Assembly (NCBI GenBank): GCA_947504195.1
Contig: CANNGN010000016.1
Location: 1-59,770 of the forward strand
Source: an uncultured Vibrio sp.
GTDB taxonomy: Bacteria; Pseudomonadota; Gammaproteobacteria; Enterobacterales; Vibrionaceae
Length of the DNA: 59,770 nt
Direction of reading: 5' to 3'
Shown: piece after piece, positions 44,396 through 52,029 of the stretch
Layout: each line of letters starts with the position of its first letter
Numbering within the stretch: position 1 is the first letter of the stretch
Program-made: the position numbers and the translations under genes
Notes under the pieces: generated by a model
Told to the model about the DNA's origin: nothing
Seen by the model: the letters and a program-made list of their open reading frames with translations, nothing else
The model's database searches: none

Positions 44396-45151
44396 ATGCA
44401 ACAGGCTGCTCCTCAAGAGATCACCACTGCTCTCAAATTGGCATTGAAAGCACAAGGTATTACTTACAAAGATGTGGCCAATCACATTGGTGTATCAGAA
44501 CAAACGATTAAGCGATTATTTAAAGATCGTGACTGCTCACTTAGCCGACTGAGCGAGGTGTGTGATGCGATTAATATTTCCCTTTATGATTTGCTTGAAG
44601 TGGCGAAAGGGTACTCTGAGCCTTTGGTGCGCTTAAATGGTCAACAAGAAGAGTTTCTTGCATCCCATCCCTCACACTTCTATTTCCTTTTCTTTCTCGT
44701 CTCTGGCTATAGCCTTGATGCTGTTCAGGAAAATTACGAGCTTAATGACATCACTGTTTTTCGTTACTTACGTGATTTAGATCGGCATGGGTTTATTGAG
44801 TTATCGGCGAATAACCAATTCAAACTCAAAGTGGAAGGCAAATTATTAATGAGTTTGGATAGCAAGTTAGCCGCTCTTGTGCGAGAGAGGAATCATAATT
44901 TCTTGGACCATGCGATAAATAACCACAGTGATCCTAAAACTTGGTTCTCTAGCTCATTTCGTTTTATGTCTCCAGACACGCTCAGTGCTTTAAATTCGGA
45001 TATGGAAGCGTTAATGCAGCGTTATCGCAAAGCCGCTTATCAAGATGAGGCAATTCTACCTAAAGATCGCCTTCTACCAGTCAAATGGTCGACAATTGCA
45101 GCCCCTTTCAATATCTGTGGAGAGTGGCCACTTGAAAGAGATATTGAGTAG
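44396..45151 (+). CDS. XRE-type helix-turn-helix regulator with C-terminal effector region
   Basis: A 251-residue cytosolic regulator. An HTH of the Cro/CI class lies at about 20-70 (ITYKDVANHIGVSEQTIKRLF), and a second winged-helix-like segment follows near 95-150 (YELNDITVFRYLRDLDRHGFIEL). The C-terminal part has no clear relative known to me. The start is ATG 44396 with GGAG 8 nt upstream rather than ATG 44384, which overlaps that Shine-Dalgarno. It is divergent from the SMP-30-like gene and may control it. Confidence 0.85.
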   Translation: MQQAAPQEITTALKLALKAQGITYKDVANHIGVSEQTIKRLFKDRDCSLSRLSEVCDAINISLYDLLEVAKGYSEPLVRLNGQQEEFLASHPSHFYFLFFLVSGYSLDAVQENYELNDITVFRYLRDLDRHGFIELSANNQFKLKVEGKLLMSLDSKLAALVRERNHNFLDHAINNHSDPKTWFSSSFRFMSPDTLSALNSDMEALMQRYRKAAYQDEAILPKDRLLPVKWSTIAAPFNICGEWPLERDIE

Positions 45152-45207
45152 TTGTTGTGATGTGATTATTAATTGGGCTCACTATGATAAGTAAGCCCAT
45201 TTTCGTA

Positions 45208-45483
45208 TTAAACCAGATGAAATTGACTGTTCATTCCTTTCTCTCGTAATGGAACCAGTGCTTGATATGCTTCACTATGGTACCAATTTCTCGCGCTTTC
45301 CTGATTCGGGAATTCAATGACCGCTTTATTCTTATATTCAGAGTCGCCATGCAGTATTTCGATTTCTCCTTTAGCAATAAATTTTCCATCGTAAGCGGTA
45401 ACGGTGTCAGCAGCTTGTGCGCTGTAGGCGGATAGTTGGGTTTTATCTGTTGGGGTTAGATCAATAATGACTAAGCAGGTCAT
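45208..45483 (-). CDS. DUF1330-family protein
   Basis: A 91-residue protein with a ferredoxin-like dimeric alpha/beta fold typical of DUF1330. The conserved segments are IKGEIEILHG-like (AKGEIEILHGD), VIEFPNQESARNWYHSEAYQAL and a final hydrophobic strand. The start at 45483 follows AAGGAAA and yields MTCLVIIDL; the open frame to 45516 is not needed. Biochemical function is unknown. It is divergent from a LysR regulator gene, which probably controls it. Confidence 0.85.
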   Translation of the reverse strand: MTCLVIIDLTPTDKTQLSAYSAQAADTVTAYDGKFIAKGEIEILHGDSEYKNKAVIEFPNQESARNWYHSEAYQALVPLREKGMNSQFHLV

Positions 45484-45575
45484 AAGAAAGTTTCCTTTTG
45501 TTGATGGTGTTGACACAGAATAAAACTTACTGAATATTAAACAATAACCACAATATGTACGGACTGTTTAATAAT

Positions 45576-46496
45576 ATGAACGCAGTAAAGCTAGCACCAT
45601 TGCTCCTTATTTTTGTCGAAGTTGCCAAGAAAGGCTCTTTTACCGCGGCAGCGAAAAAATTGGGTTTGAGCAAGTCGGCAATTAGCCAGCAAATTAAGCG
45701 TTTAGAAGAAGCCACCGGCCATCAGTTATTGGTGCGGAATACGCGAGGTTTGGTATTAACTGCTGTTGGAGAGACATTACTGAGTCGTAGTGAGTTATTA
45801 AGTGAGCAGCTCAGTCTGACACTCACTGAGCTCGAGAGTGAAAAAGAACAACCGAGTGGTGTTTTTAAGGTCGCTATTCCTCCATTTTTCGAAAAAGACA
45901 TTGTTATTCCGGCAATTCACCAATTGTGTTTGGAATTTCCGTTTATTCAGCCAGATGTAATTGTGACGGGAAAATGGCAAGATTTAATTGAACATGGCCT
46001 AGATGTTGCGGTATTTGGTGGCGATCTTAAAGATTGTAATTATCGAGCTTTGTCTATTGGTAAGGTCGCTGAGGTGTTTTGTGCCTCTCCTCGCTATATT
46101 AAACAGCACGGCAAGGTGAAAGAAGTCGCTCAACTTTCCCAACATCGTTTTATTGCAACGCCGTGGCAAAATGGTGAGCTGCAACTTTTTGATAATCAAC
46201 AAAAGAATCCATTTTCCTTCTCTATTGAACATTGCGCTAAAGCGAATTCGTTATCCACGGTATTGGATATGGCGCGCTATGATATGGGAATAGTATTGTA
46301 TCCTGAGTTTCTCGCTCAGTCGGCATTGCTTAAGGAGCAGTTGGTGAAAATACTACCTGAGGTTCAAGGAAGGGCCTGGCATTTCTATTTCTTGCACCAA
46401 TACCAGAAGGATAAGCCAGCCCACGTCACTCGTTTCTATCAATTACTTTGCCACTATTTCAATCACGTCTCCTTAGCTGCACCTGATAAATTGTAA
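45576..46496 (+). CDS. LysR-family transcriptional regulator
   Basis: A 306-residue regulator. The winged HTH is at about 5-62 (GSFTAAAKKLGLSKSAISQQIKRLEE). The substrate domain (about 90-290) resembles the CrgA/AaeR-type group, which often controls aldehyde or quinone-stress genes. An in-frame ATG at 45555 would add seven residues; no clear Shine-Dalgarno distinguishes the two. It is divergent from the DUF1330 gene, the classical arrangement for a LysR regulator and its target. Confidence 0.9.
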   Translation: MNAVKLAPLLLIFVEVAKKGSFTAAAKKLGLSKSAISQQIKRLEEATGHQLLVRNTRGLVLTAVGETLLSRSELLSEQLSLTLTELESEKEQPSGVFKVAIPPFFEKDIVIPAIHQLCLEFPFIQPDVIVTGKWQDLIEHGLDVAVFGGDLKDCNYRALSIGKVAEVFCASPRYIKQHGKVKEVAQLSQHRFIATPWQNGELQLFDNQQKNPFSFSIEHCAKANSLSTVLDMARYDMGIVLYPEFLAQSALLKEQLVKILPEVQGRAWHFYFLHQYQKDKPAHVTRFYQLLCHYFNHVSLAAPDKL

Positions 46497-46506
46497 TTTT
46501 ATAAGC

Positions 46507-46995
46507 TCAGAAGGGCTGCTTTTGCGCGAGTAGTATCTTTTTTAATAGTGCAGCACATTGAACTTTTTCATCTTCATTAAGCATTGAAAGCATCTCATCC
46601 ATATTCATAACGTGAGCCTCAACGGCAAGGTTGATAAGGTTTTTTCCTTGTTCCGTTAAGGTAACCTTGCAGCTTCGACGATCTTCCGCACTTAAAATTC
46701 TTTCTATTAAACCACGTTGAACAAGTGCTTCAATACGAGTGCTCATTGCGCCTGAGGACAGCATAAGTGTTGTATAAAGATCTGTTGGTGTTAGGGGCAT
46801 TTGGCTTCGATATAGAGTTGCAAGTATGTCGAACTCGATCCCACTCAACTTGTGATGCTTGAACACATGACTTAGTTGTTTCTTCCAGACCGATTCAACT
46901 CGTGCCAAGCGTCCAACGATGCCCATCGCAGAGCAATCTAGATCCGGTTTGGCTTCTTTCCACTGCTGTAAAATGAGGTCTACATGATCATTCAT
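46507..46995 (-). CDS. MarR-family transcriptional regulator
   Basis: A 162-residue repressor. The winged HTH is at about 50-125 (LSGIEFDILATLYR, LTPTDLYTTLMLSSGAMSTRIEALV, RSCKVTLTEQGK) and terminal helices serve for dimerisation. The start at 46995 is preferred to the ATG at 47007, but neither has a good Shine-Dalgarno. It is divergent from an EamA-type exporter gene. The 121-133 bp between them holds AT-rich inverted repeats that look like its operators, so it probably represses the exporter and itself. Confidence 0.9.
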   Translation of the reverse strand: MNDHVDLILQQWKEAKPDLDCSAMGIVGRLARVESVWKKQLSHVFKHHKLSGIEFDILATLYRSQMPLTPTDLYTTLMLSSGAMSTRIEALVQRGLIERILSAEDRRSCKVTLTEQGKNLINLAVEAHVMNMDEMLSMLNEDEKVQCAALLKKILLAQKQPF

Positions 46996-47021
46996 AATTA
47001 AAACCATAAAAGTAACTTTCT

Positions 47022-47086
47022 AAAAAGATACTTGATTTCTCTTTCATTTAACAATACTCTCTAAAAAGTATCTTTTTGGAAAGATA
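47022..47086. promoter_or_regulatory. Candidate MarR operators between marR-like and EamA genes
   Basis: AAAAAGATACTT (47022-47033) is the reverse complement of AAGTATCTTTTT (47066-47077). The second copy is part of the palindrome AAAAAGTATCTTTTT (47063-47077) and of TATCTTT-TTGG-AAAGATA (47069-47086). Repeated symmetric sites in a MarR-divergent gap fit operators. Confidence 0.55.
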
Positions 47087-47128
47087 AATAATCGAGCAAT
47101 AAAATAGTTCTTATTGAGAGAGGGAAAT

Positions 47129-48022
47129 GTGAAGAAAAATAGTTATCTTATGACTGTAGGATTAACCGCCATCGCGCCGATTATCTGGGGTAGTACCTAT
47201 ATTGTGACGAGCGAATTACTACCGGAAAATTATCCTGTTACAGCTTCTACATTGCGAGCATTGCCCGCTGGCCTAATTCTAGTATTGTTAACGAGATCAT
47301 TACCATCTGGTCATTGGTGGTGTCGATTAGTGACCTTAGCTTTTTTGAATGTTGGTTTTTTCTTCTATTGCCTATTTTATGCTGCCACACACCTTCCTGG
47401 TGGAATGGCCGCGTTAGTAATGTCTATTTCTCCGATTGCTGTCATCGTATTAAGCTATTTTTTATTGAAAAATCAATTGAATATAAGGCAATTAGTGGCG
47501 AGTTTTTTTGCCATTGGAAGCATGGCACTGTTGCTTTTTAATGAGCAAGCTGAGTTAAATGTTGAAGGCGTTGTTATAGGAATATTCGGTGCAATCAGCA
47601 TGTCTTTCGGGATAGTATTAACCAAGCGTTGGGGAAGTCCTCAAACCATGACTCTACTTGGTTTTACAGGGTGGCAATTGCTTTTGGGAGGGATCATGTT
47701 GCTACCATTGGCATTATGGTCTGAGGGGCTGCCGAATGAGATCACGATTAAGAATACTATAGGATATGGTTATTTATCTATCGTAGGAGCAATACTTGCT
47801 TATGCACTTTGGTTTAATGGAATTAGTAAACTGCCAACGCTCACTATTTCCATTCTTGGTTTTTTGAGCAGCCTCTCTGCGGTATTACTCGGGTATATAT
47901 TTCTCGGCCAATCGTTAAATCTTCTTCAAGGAGTTGGAATGTTAGGCCTTTTTGCTGCAATTGTTATGGTCAGTTCGCGTAATCGCGTTTCTGCTAAGCC
48001 CATTAATGTGCAGACTGAATAA
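47129..48022 (+). CDS. EamA/DMT-family exporter
   Basis: A 297-residue inner-membrane protein with ten predicted helices in two EamA repeats (IAPIIWGSTYIVTSELLP at about 11-28, second repeat from about 145). It would export small metabolites or drugs; the substrate is unknown. The start is GTG 47129 with GAGGG just upstream; the frame remains open to 47114 (TTG). It is controlled, by position, by the divergent MarR gene, and followed 27 bp later by an FMN reductase gene, probably one operon. Confidence 0.87.
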   Translation: MKKNSYLMTVGLTAIAPIIWGSTYIVTSELLPENYPVTASTLRALPAGLILVLLTRSLPSGHWWCRLVTLAFLNVGFFFYCLFYAATHLPGGMAALVMSISPIAVIVLSYFLLKNQLNIRQLVASFFAIGSMALLLFNEQAELNVEGVVIGIFGAISMSFGIVLTKRWGSPQTMTLLGFTGWQLLLGGIMLLPLALWSEGLPNEITIKNTIGYGYLSIVGAILAYALWFNGISKLPTLTISILGFLSSLSAVLLGYIFLGQSLNLLQGVGMLGLFAAIVMVSSRNRVSAKPINVQTE

Positions 48023-48049
48023 GTCATTTAATTATTTTAAGGATACTTT

Positions 48050-48643
48050 ATGAAACTCACGATTATTTCTGGTAGTCAGCGTGGTAATTCACAGAGCTTA
48101 AATGTAGCTCGTTATTTAAAAAAGATGAGTAGCAAAGGTTTTAAAGAAGTGCAGATCATGGATCTGTTCGATCTCAATTTGCCATTTTGGAATGAAGGGG
48201 TTTGGCAAGATACGGATGAATGGAAGCCATGGAAGGAGATTTCTCAGCAGCTTTCTGTCTCTGACGCTTTCGTTTTTATAACACCTGAATGGCATGGTAT
48301 GGCGACACCAGCATTAAAGAACTTTCTTATGTTAACAACCGCAAATGAGTTGGCACATAAGCCCGCATTACTTGTAAGCGTTTCTGCCAGTGGTAATGGG
48401 GTTTATCCAATCAGTGAATTAAGAATGACAGCCAGCAAAAATAATCATGTTTGCCTTCTGCCTGATCATCTAATTTTTCGCCACATTGAATCCACATTAG
48501 ACAGTGAACTCAATTGTGTTGATGAAGGCATGATGCTCCGTACGCAATATACATTAGAGCTGTTAGCTTCATATGCGACAGCATTAAAACCTATTCATCA
48601 TGCTATGGGTGAAAAAGGTCGACCTTTTGTTTATGGAATGTAA
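48050..48643 (+). CDS. NADPH-dependent FMN reductase-family flavoprotein
   Basis: A 197-residue flavodoxin-fold oxidoreductase. The FMN-binding loop SGSQRGNSQSLNVA is at 7-20 and the second motif TPEWHGMATPALKNFL at about 81-96. Such proteins reduce quinones, azo dyes or flavins with NAD(P)H. It is the second gene after the EamA exporter (27-bp gap) under likely MarR control, suggesting a stress- or xenobiotic-response operon. The exact substrate is unknown. Confidence 0.87.
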   Translation: MKLTIISGSQRGNSQSLNVARYLKKMSSKGFKEVQIMDLFDLNLPFWNEGVWQDTDEWKPWKEISQQLSVSDAFVFITPEWHGMATPALKNFLMLTTANELAHKPALLVSVSASGNGVYPISELRMTASKNNHVCLLPDHLIFRHIESTLDSELNCVDEGMMLRTQYTLELLASYATALKPIHHAMGEKGRPFVYGM

Positions 48644-48669
48644 GTAAGTGCTCACCATGACTTGATAAT

Positions 48670-48696
48670 ACGGTCTAATTCGAATGTTTAGACCGT
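48670..48696. terminator. Stem-loop between FMN reductase and peroxidase genes
   Basis: ACGGTCTAA and TTAGACCGT flank about 9 nt between convergent genes. The stem is perfect but there is little T-run, so the terminator call is tentative. Confidence 0.5.
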
Positions 48697-48724
48697 AATA
48701 ATCATTGTTGTATTCGATTGAGCA

Positions 48725-49873
48725 CTATTTCAGCAAATGTTCATAACGTTCATCGGTGAGCGTTTTTAAGAAGGCAACCAATGCATCGACTTCTTTATCG
48801 GTTAATGCAGGGGCCTTAAACTCTTTATCTTCTAACGCTAGGTTGCGGTTTACTTCTGGTTCACGCCAAGGCTGCCCAGTTTCAGGATTTAGCTTGCGCG
48901 TGCTGTTGTTGTATTTGTCATAAAATAGAATGGTAGTGCGAAGGTCCTGAAAAACACCGTTATGCATATAAGGTCCGGTAATAGCAACGTTCCGCAATGT
49001 CGGGACTTTGAATTTTCCCGCTTGTTTCTCATCGTCGATTCGAGGGTGCTCTAATAAACCTCGATCTACATAATCCAGACCCAATCCATTGGCTTCTCGA
49101 ACAGCAATATTCATCGGCACGCCGAGGTTGTGGTATTCATAGTTCGAGAATGTTTCGCCTTGGCTATTACCAAATGCTTTTAATTGATGACAACTATTGC
49201 AGTTCGTAAATTGTTGGGAAAAGAACAGTGCTTCGCCCAAGGACTCTTGCTTGGTTAAAGAGACTTCTCCTTTAACGTAGCGATCGTACTTAGAATCAAA
49301 AGGGGAGAAAAAGTCGGTTTTTTCAAATTCAGCAATACTGTCGGTCATAGCGCTATATGCAGCGTCAGTATCTTCAAAAATCGTATCGCCATAAAGCTCG
49401 GCAAAGCGTGTTAGATAGAACTCATTTTCTTTTAATCGACCAACAACGGATGCTTTATCAGGCATTCCCATTTCGAGCCCGTTGAGTGGAGGTCCACCTG
49501 CCTGACCGGCTAAATCCCGTTCTCGTCCATCGAGGAACTGGCCTCCCTTAAACTCGCCAGTTTCACTATTTCGAGTAATAACAGGAATGCGATTGGCGTA
49601 TGCAGCGCTTGGAGCATTGCGATCACCAAATGAGTGACCATCATCACCCAGTGAAACCATGGCGTTGAGCGCATTTTTTCGATCATCAACAAAGCCATGA
49701 GCTGGGTTATGGCAGGTTGCACATGATTGAGTCCGGTTCTTAGATATATTTACATCGAAATATAGGATTTGCCCAAGCTGAGCTTTTGCTTCTACTGGCG
49801 TTGTGTCTGCACTCGCGAATGCTGGTGGACAAAGCATGATCAAACATGACCATAGGATAGATTTACGAACCAA
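48725..49873 (-). CDS. Di-haem cytochrome c peroxidase (CcpA/MauG family)
   Basis: A 382-residue periplasmic enzyme. The signal peptide is residues 1-22 (RKSILWSCLIMLCPPAFASA). Two haem motifs are present: CATCH at 51-55 and CNSCH at 225-229. It reduces H2O2 using electrons from c-type cytochromes; some relatives are MauG-like. The start is a TTG at 49873 with GGAGG 5 nt upstream; an earlier in-frame TTG (49885) overlaps that Shine-Dalgarno. It is convergent with the FMN reductase gene. Confidence 0.88.
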   Translation of the reverse strand: MVRKSILWSCLIMLCPPAFASADTTPVEAKAQLGQILYFDVNISKNRTQSCATCHNPAHGFVDDRKNALNAMVSLGDDGHSFGDRNAPSAAYANRIPVITRNSETGEFKGGQFLDGRERDLAGQAGGPPLNGLEMGMPDKASVVGRLKENEFYLTRFAELYGDTIFEDTDAAYSAMTDSIAEFEKTDFFSPFDSKYDRYVKGEVSLTKQESLGEALFFSQQFTNCNSCHQLKAFGNSQGETFSNYEYHNLGVPMNIAVREANGLGLDYVDRGLLEHPRIDDEKQAGKFKVPTLRNVAITGPYMHNGVFQDLRTTILFYDKYNNSTRKLNPETGQPWREPEVNRNLALEDKEFKAPALTDKEVDALVAFLKTLTDERYEHLLK

Positions 49874-50190
49874 AACAACCTCCAAGTAGAATCGAATATT
49901 TTTTGTTGAATGAACGAATATTCAGAAACAATAACGCCCTTGATAATTATTCGTATTCTCATGGTTATTGTATATGACACGTATCAATATTGTGAGTAGT
50001 AAATTATCAATAGTGGTAAAAAATTGGTGTTTGGTTTGCAGTTTACTAAGTAGTGGGTGATGTAAAGAATCAGTAATTAGTATCCTTCTCCAATCATATA
50101 GTGGTCATTTACACTTGTATGGGTGTTATTGTATCCATAACTTACAAAATAGCGCTATAATAGACACTACTGTGTCCATTGAGGCTGCAT
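49874..50190. promoter_or_regulatory. Intergenic region with hipBA promoter and operator-like repeats
   Basis: Besides the peroxidase promoter side, this gap holds a TATAAT -10 at 50156-50161 for hipBA, with no good -35. Around it lie TTGTA-N9-TACAA (50129-50147), GACAC-TACT-GTGTC (50163-50176), and the direct repeat TGTATCCAT/TGTGTCCAT (50130-50138, 50171-50179), 41 bp apart. These suit autorepression by HipB-HipA. Confidence 0.55.
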
Positions 50191-50481
50191 ATGAACTTTT
50201 CACTTTTAGATGATACCGATGTTAGCCAAGCTTTTGCTTCTCACCTGCGTGGCTTACGCAAACAAGCGAAGTTATCTCGAGAGGCACTGGCCCAGCGTAG
50301 TTGTGTACCAGCTTCGACCATAAAAAAATTTGAGCTCACCGGACAAATTTCATTTCGCCAGCTGCTGCTTTTATGGCAATCGCTGGATTCACTAGACCGG
50401 CTTTATCAATTGACACAAGTAACCGCTGACCGCACCGCTTTACCGACCAGCATCGAAGAGGTGCTTAAAGATGAGTTTTAA
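50191..50481 (+). CDS. hipB: HipB-type antitoxin (XRE HTH)
   Basis: A 96-residue DNA-binding protein. The HTH is at about 18-60 (LRGLRKQAKLSREALAQRSCVPASTIKKFE). In HipBA systems HipB neutralises HipA and represses the operon. The ATG at 50191 has GAGG 6 nt upstream; a TTG at 50179 lies in frame. It overlaps hipA by 11 bp, giving coupled translation. Confidence 0.88.
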   Translation: MNFSLLDDTDVSQAFASHLRGLRKQAKLSREALAQRSCVPASTIKKFELTGQISFRQLLLLWQSLDSLDRLYQLTQVTADRTALPTSIEEVLKDEF

Positions 50482-51781
50482 ATCCATTCAAAAGCTGAAT
50501 GTGGAGCGCACTCTCACAACGGGAGAAATCGTATCGGTGGGAATATTAGCGCAAAACCGTCAAGGTGTTTTCTTTCAGTACGATGAAAAATATCTAAGCA
50601 GGTTTGGCAATTTATCCCCTTTTACTCTTCAAGGCGATGTGCGATTGCAGCAAGCACCAAAAGAACCTCACCAAGGCATTCACGGTGTTTTTGGCGACAG
50701 TCTTCCCGATGGTTGGGGTTTGTTGTTGCAAGATCGTGTGTTTCGCCAAAAAGGTGTAATACCAGCGCAAGTAACGGCAATGGATAGACTAGCGTTTGTT
50801 GGCCAGCAAGGAATGGGGGCATTGTCTTTTACCCCTGTATCAGAGTTTTCATCGGATCAGCGATCAGATATTGATTTGGCAACACTCGGCTTGGAAGCAC
50901 AAAACTTATTTGATCAATCCCAGACTTACGACTTAGACGGTAATACTCAACAGGTGCTCACTACCTTAGTCGCCGTAGGAAGCTCCGGCGGTGCTCGCCC
51001 TAAAGCGCAAATTTATATGCCTGCTGGCGACGCGACGCAATGCCGCACCTATGCACAACCTGGCGATGAAGCATGGTTAGTTAAGTTTACTTCGAAGAAC
51101 TTGGCGCTGGGCCATGAAGAGGGTTTGTGTGAAGCGGTCTACTTACAAATGGCTGAGTTGGCAAAATGCCGGCCCCCGATGTGGCAATTAATTGAAGCGC
51201 CAGCAAGTAGCGGCGCTAAGGCATGGCTTGCGTTAAAACGCTTCGATTATTTACCCGCACAGAAGAACGCTGGACGTTTACATATGCACAGTGCCTGCGG
51301 CTTATTGGATGCTGACTTCCGAAGCCCGAGCCTAGATTACAGCGACCTTATTAAAGCCAGTCGCCAACTGTGTAAGTCACCTGCTGCTGGGCAACTTCAA
51401 TTTCGCCGTGCAATGTTTAACTTATTTGCCGCGAACCAAGACGATCACAGTAAAAACTGGGGCTTTTTACAAGCCGATGATGGAAGTTGGGAGCTGGCCC
51501 CTTTTTACGATGTGACCTTTAGCCCTCATCCCTTTAATGAACATGCAACCGCCTTTGCAGGATACGGAAAAGCGCCACCACTCAAAGTGATGCAAAAGCT
51601 TGCGGCCAGTGCAGGCTTTGCTACATGGAGGCAAGCGCAAGAATGCATTCAAGAAGTCGTTGATGCCATTAGTCAGTTTAGGCCGCTTGCCGAGCAACAC
51701 GGGGTGAGTATGATCACTGTGTTAGCGATAGAAAAAACACTCGCAGAGCGTAAGCAAGAAAACGCGGCACTCTTAGGTTGA
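50471..51781 (+). CDS. hipA: HipA-type serine/threonine kinase toxin
   Basis: A 436-residue kinase. The N-terminal subdomain (about 1-120) includes FGDSLPDGWG. The Gly-rich loop GSSGGARPK (about 177) is where HipA proteins autophosphorylate. The catalytic Asp324 lies in NQDDHSKNW and the Mg-binding YDV follows. HipA of E. coli phosphorylates glutamyl-tRNA synthetase and induces persistence; the target of this one is not known. It forms a type II module with the overlapping hipB gene, beside a helicase-nuclease gene. Confidence 0.9.
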   Translation: MSFKSIQKLNVERTLTTGEIVSVGILAQNRQGVFFQYDEKYLSRFGNLSPFTLQGDVRLQQAPKEPHQGIHGVFGDSLPDGWGLLLQDRVFRQKGVIPAQVTAMDRLAFVGQQGMGALSFTPVSEFSSDQRSDIDLATLGLEAQNLFDQSQTYDLDGNTQQVLTTLVAVGSSGGARPKAQIYMPAGDATQCRTYAQPGDEAWLVKFTSKNLALGHEEGLCEAVYLQMAELAKCRPPMWQLIEAPASSGAKAWLALKRFDYLPAQKNAGRLHMHSACGLLDADFRSPSLDYSDLIKASRQLCKSPAAGQLQFRRAMFNLFAANQDDHSKNWGFLQADDGSWELAPFYDVTFSPHPFNEHATAFAGYGKAPPLKVMQKLAASAGFATWRQAQECIQEVVDAISQFRPLAEQHGVSMITVLAIEKTLAERKQENAALLG

Positions 51782-52029
51782 GATGATACTTGCTTAAGCT
51801 GAGGTAAATACCATCGCATCTGATTTATTCAATGATGCCACCCCAAAAAATCAATTTGATATGGGCTAGTCCTATATCTTTGAATTTTATGAGTTTGGTA
51901 GGTATTTATCTGCTTAATATCTCCCTAATTCGGGAAATAATCCTGTACGATTATCAGCAGTTGATAAGCTATATCGCATTTGTGTACTCATACGGTTTTT
52001 GATTAACCCATAATAATAAAAGGAAAAGC

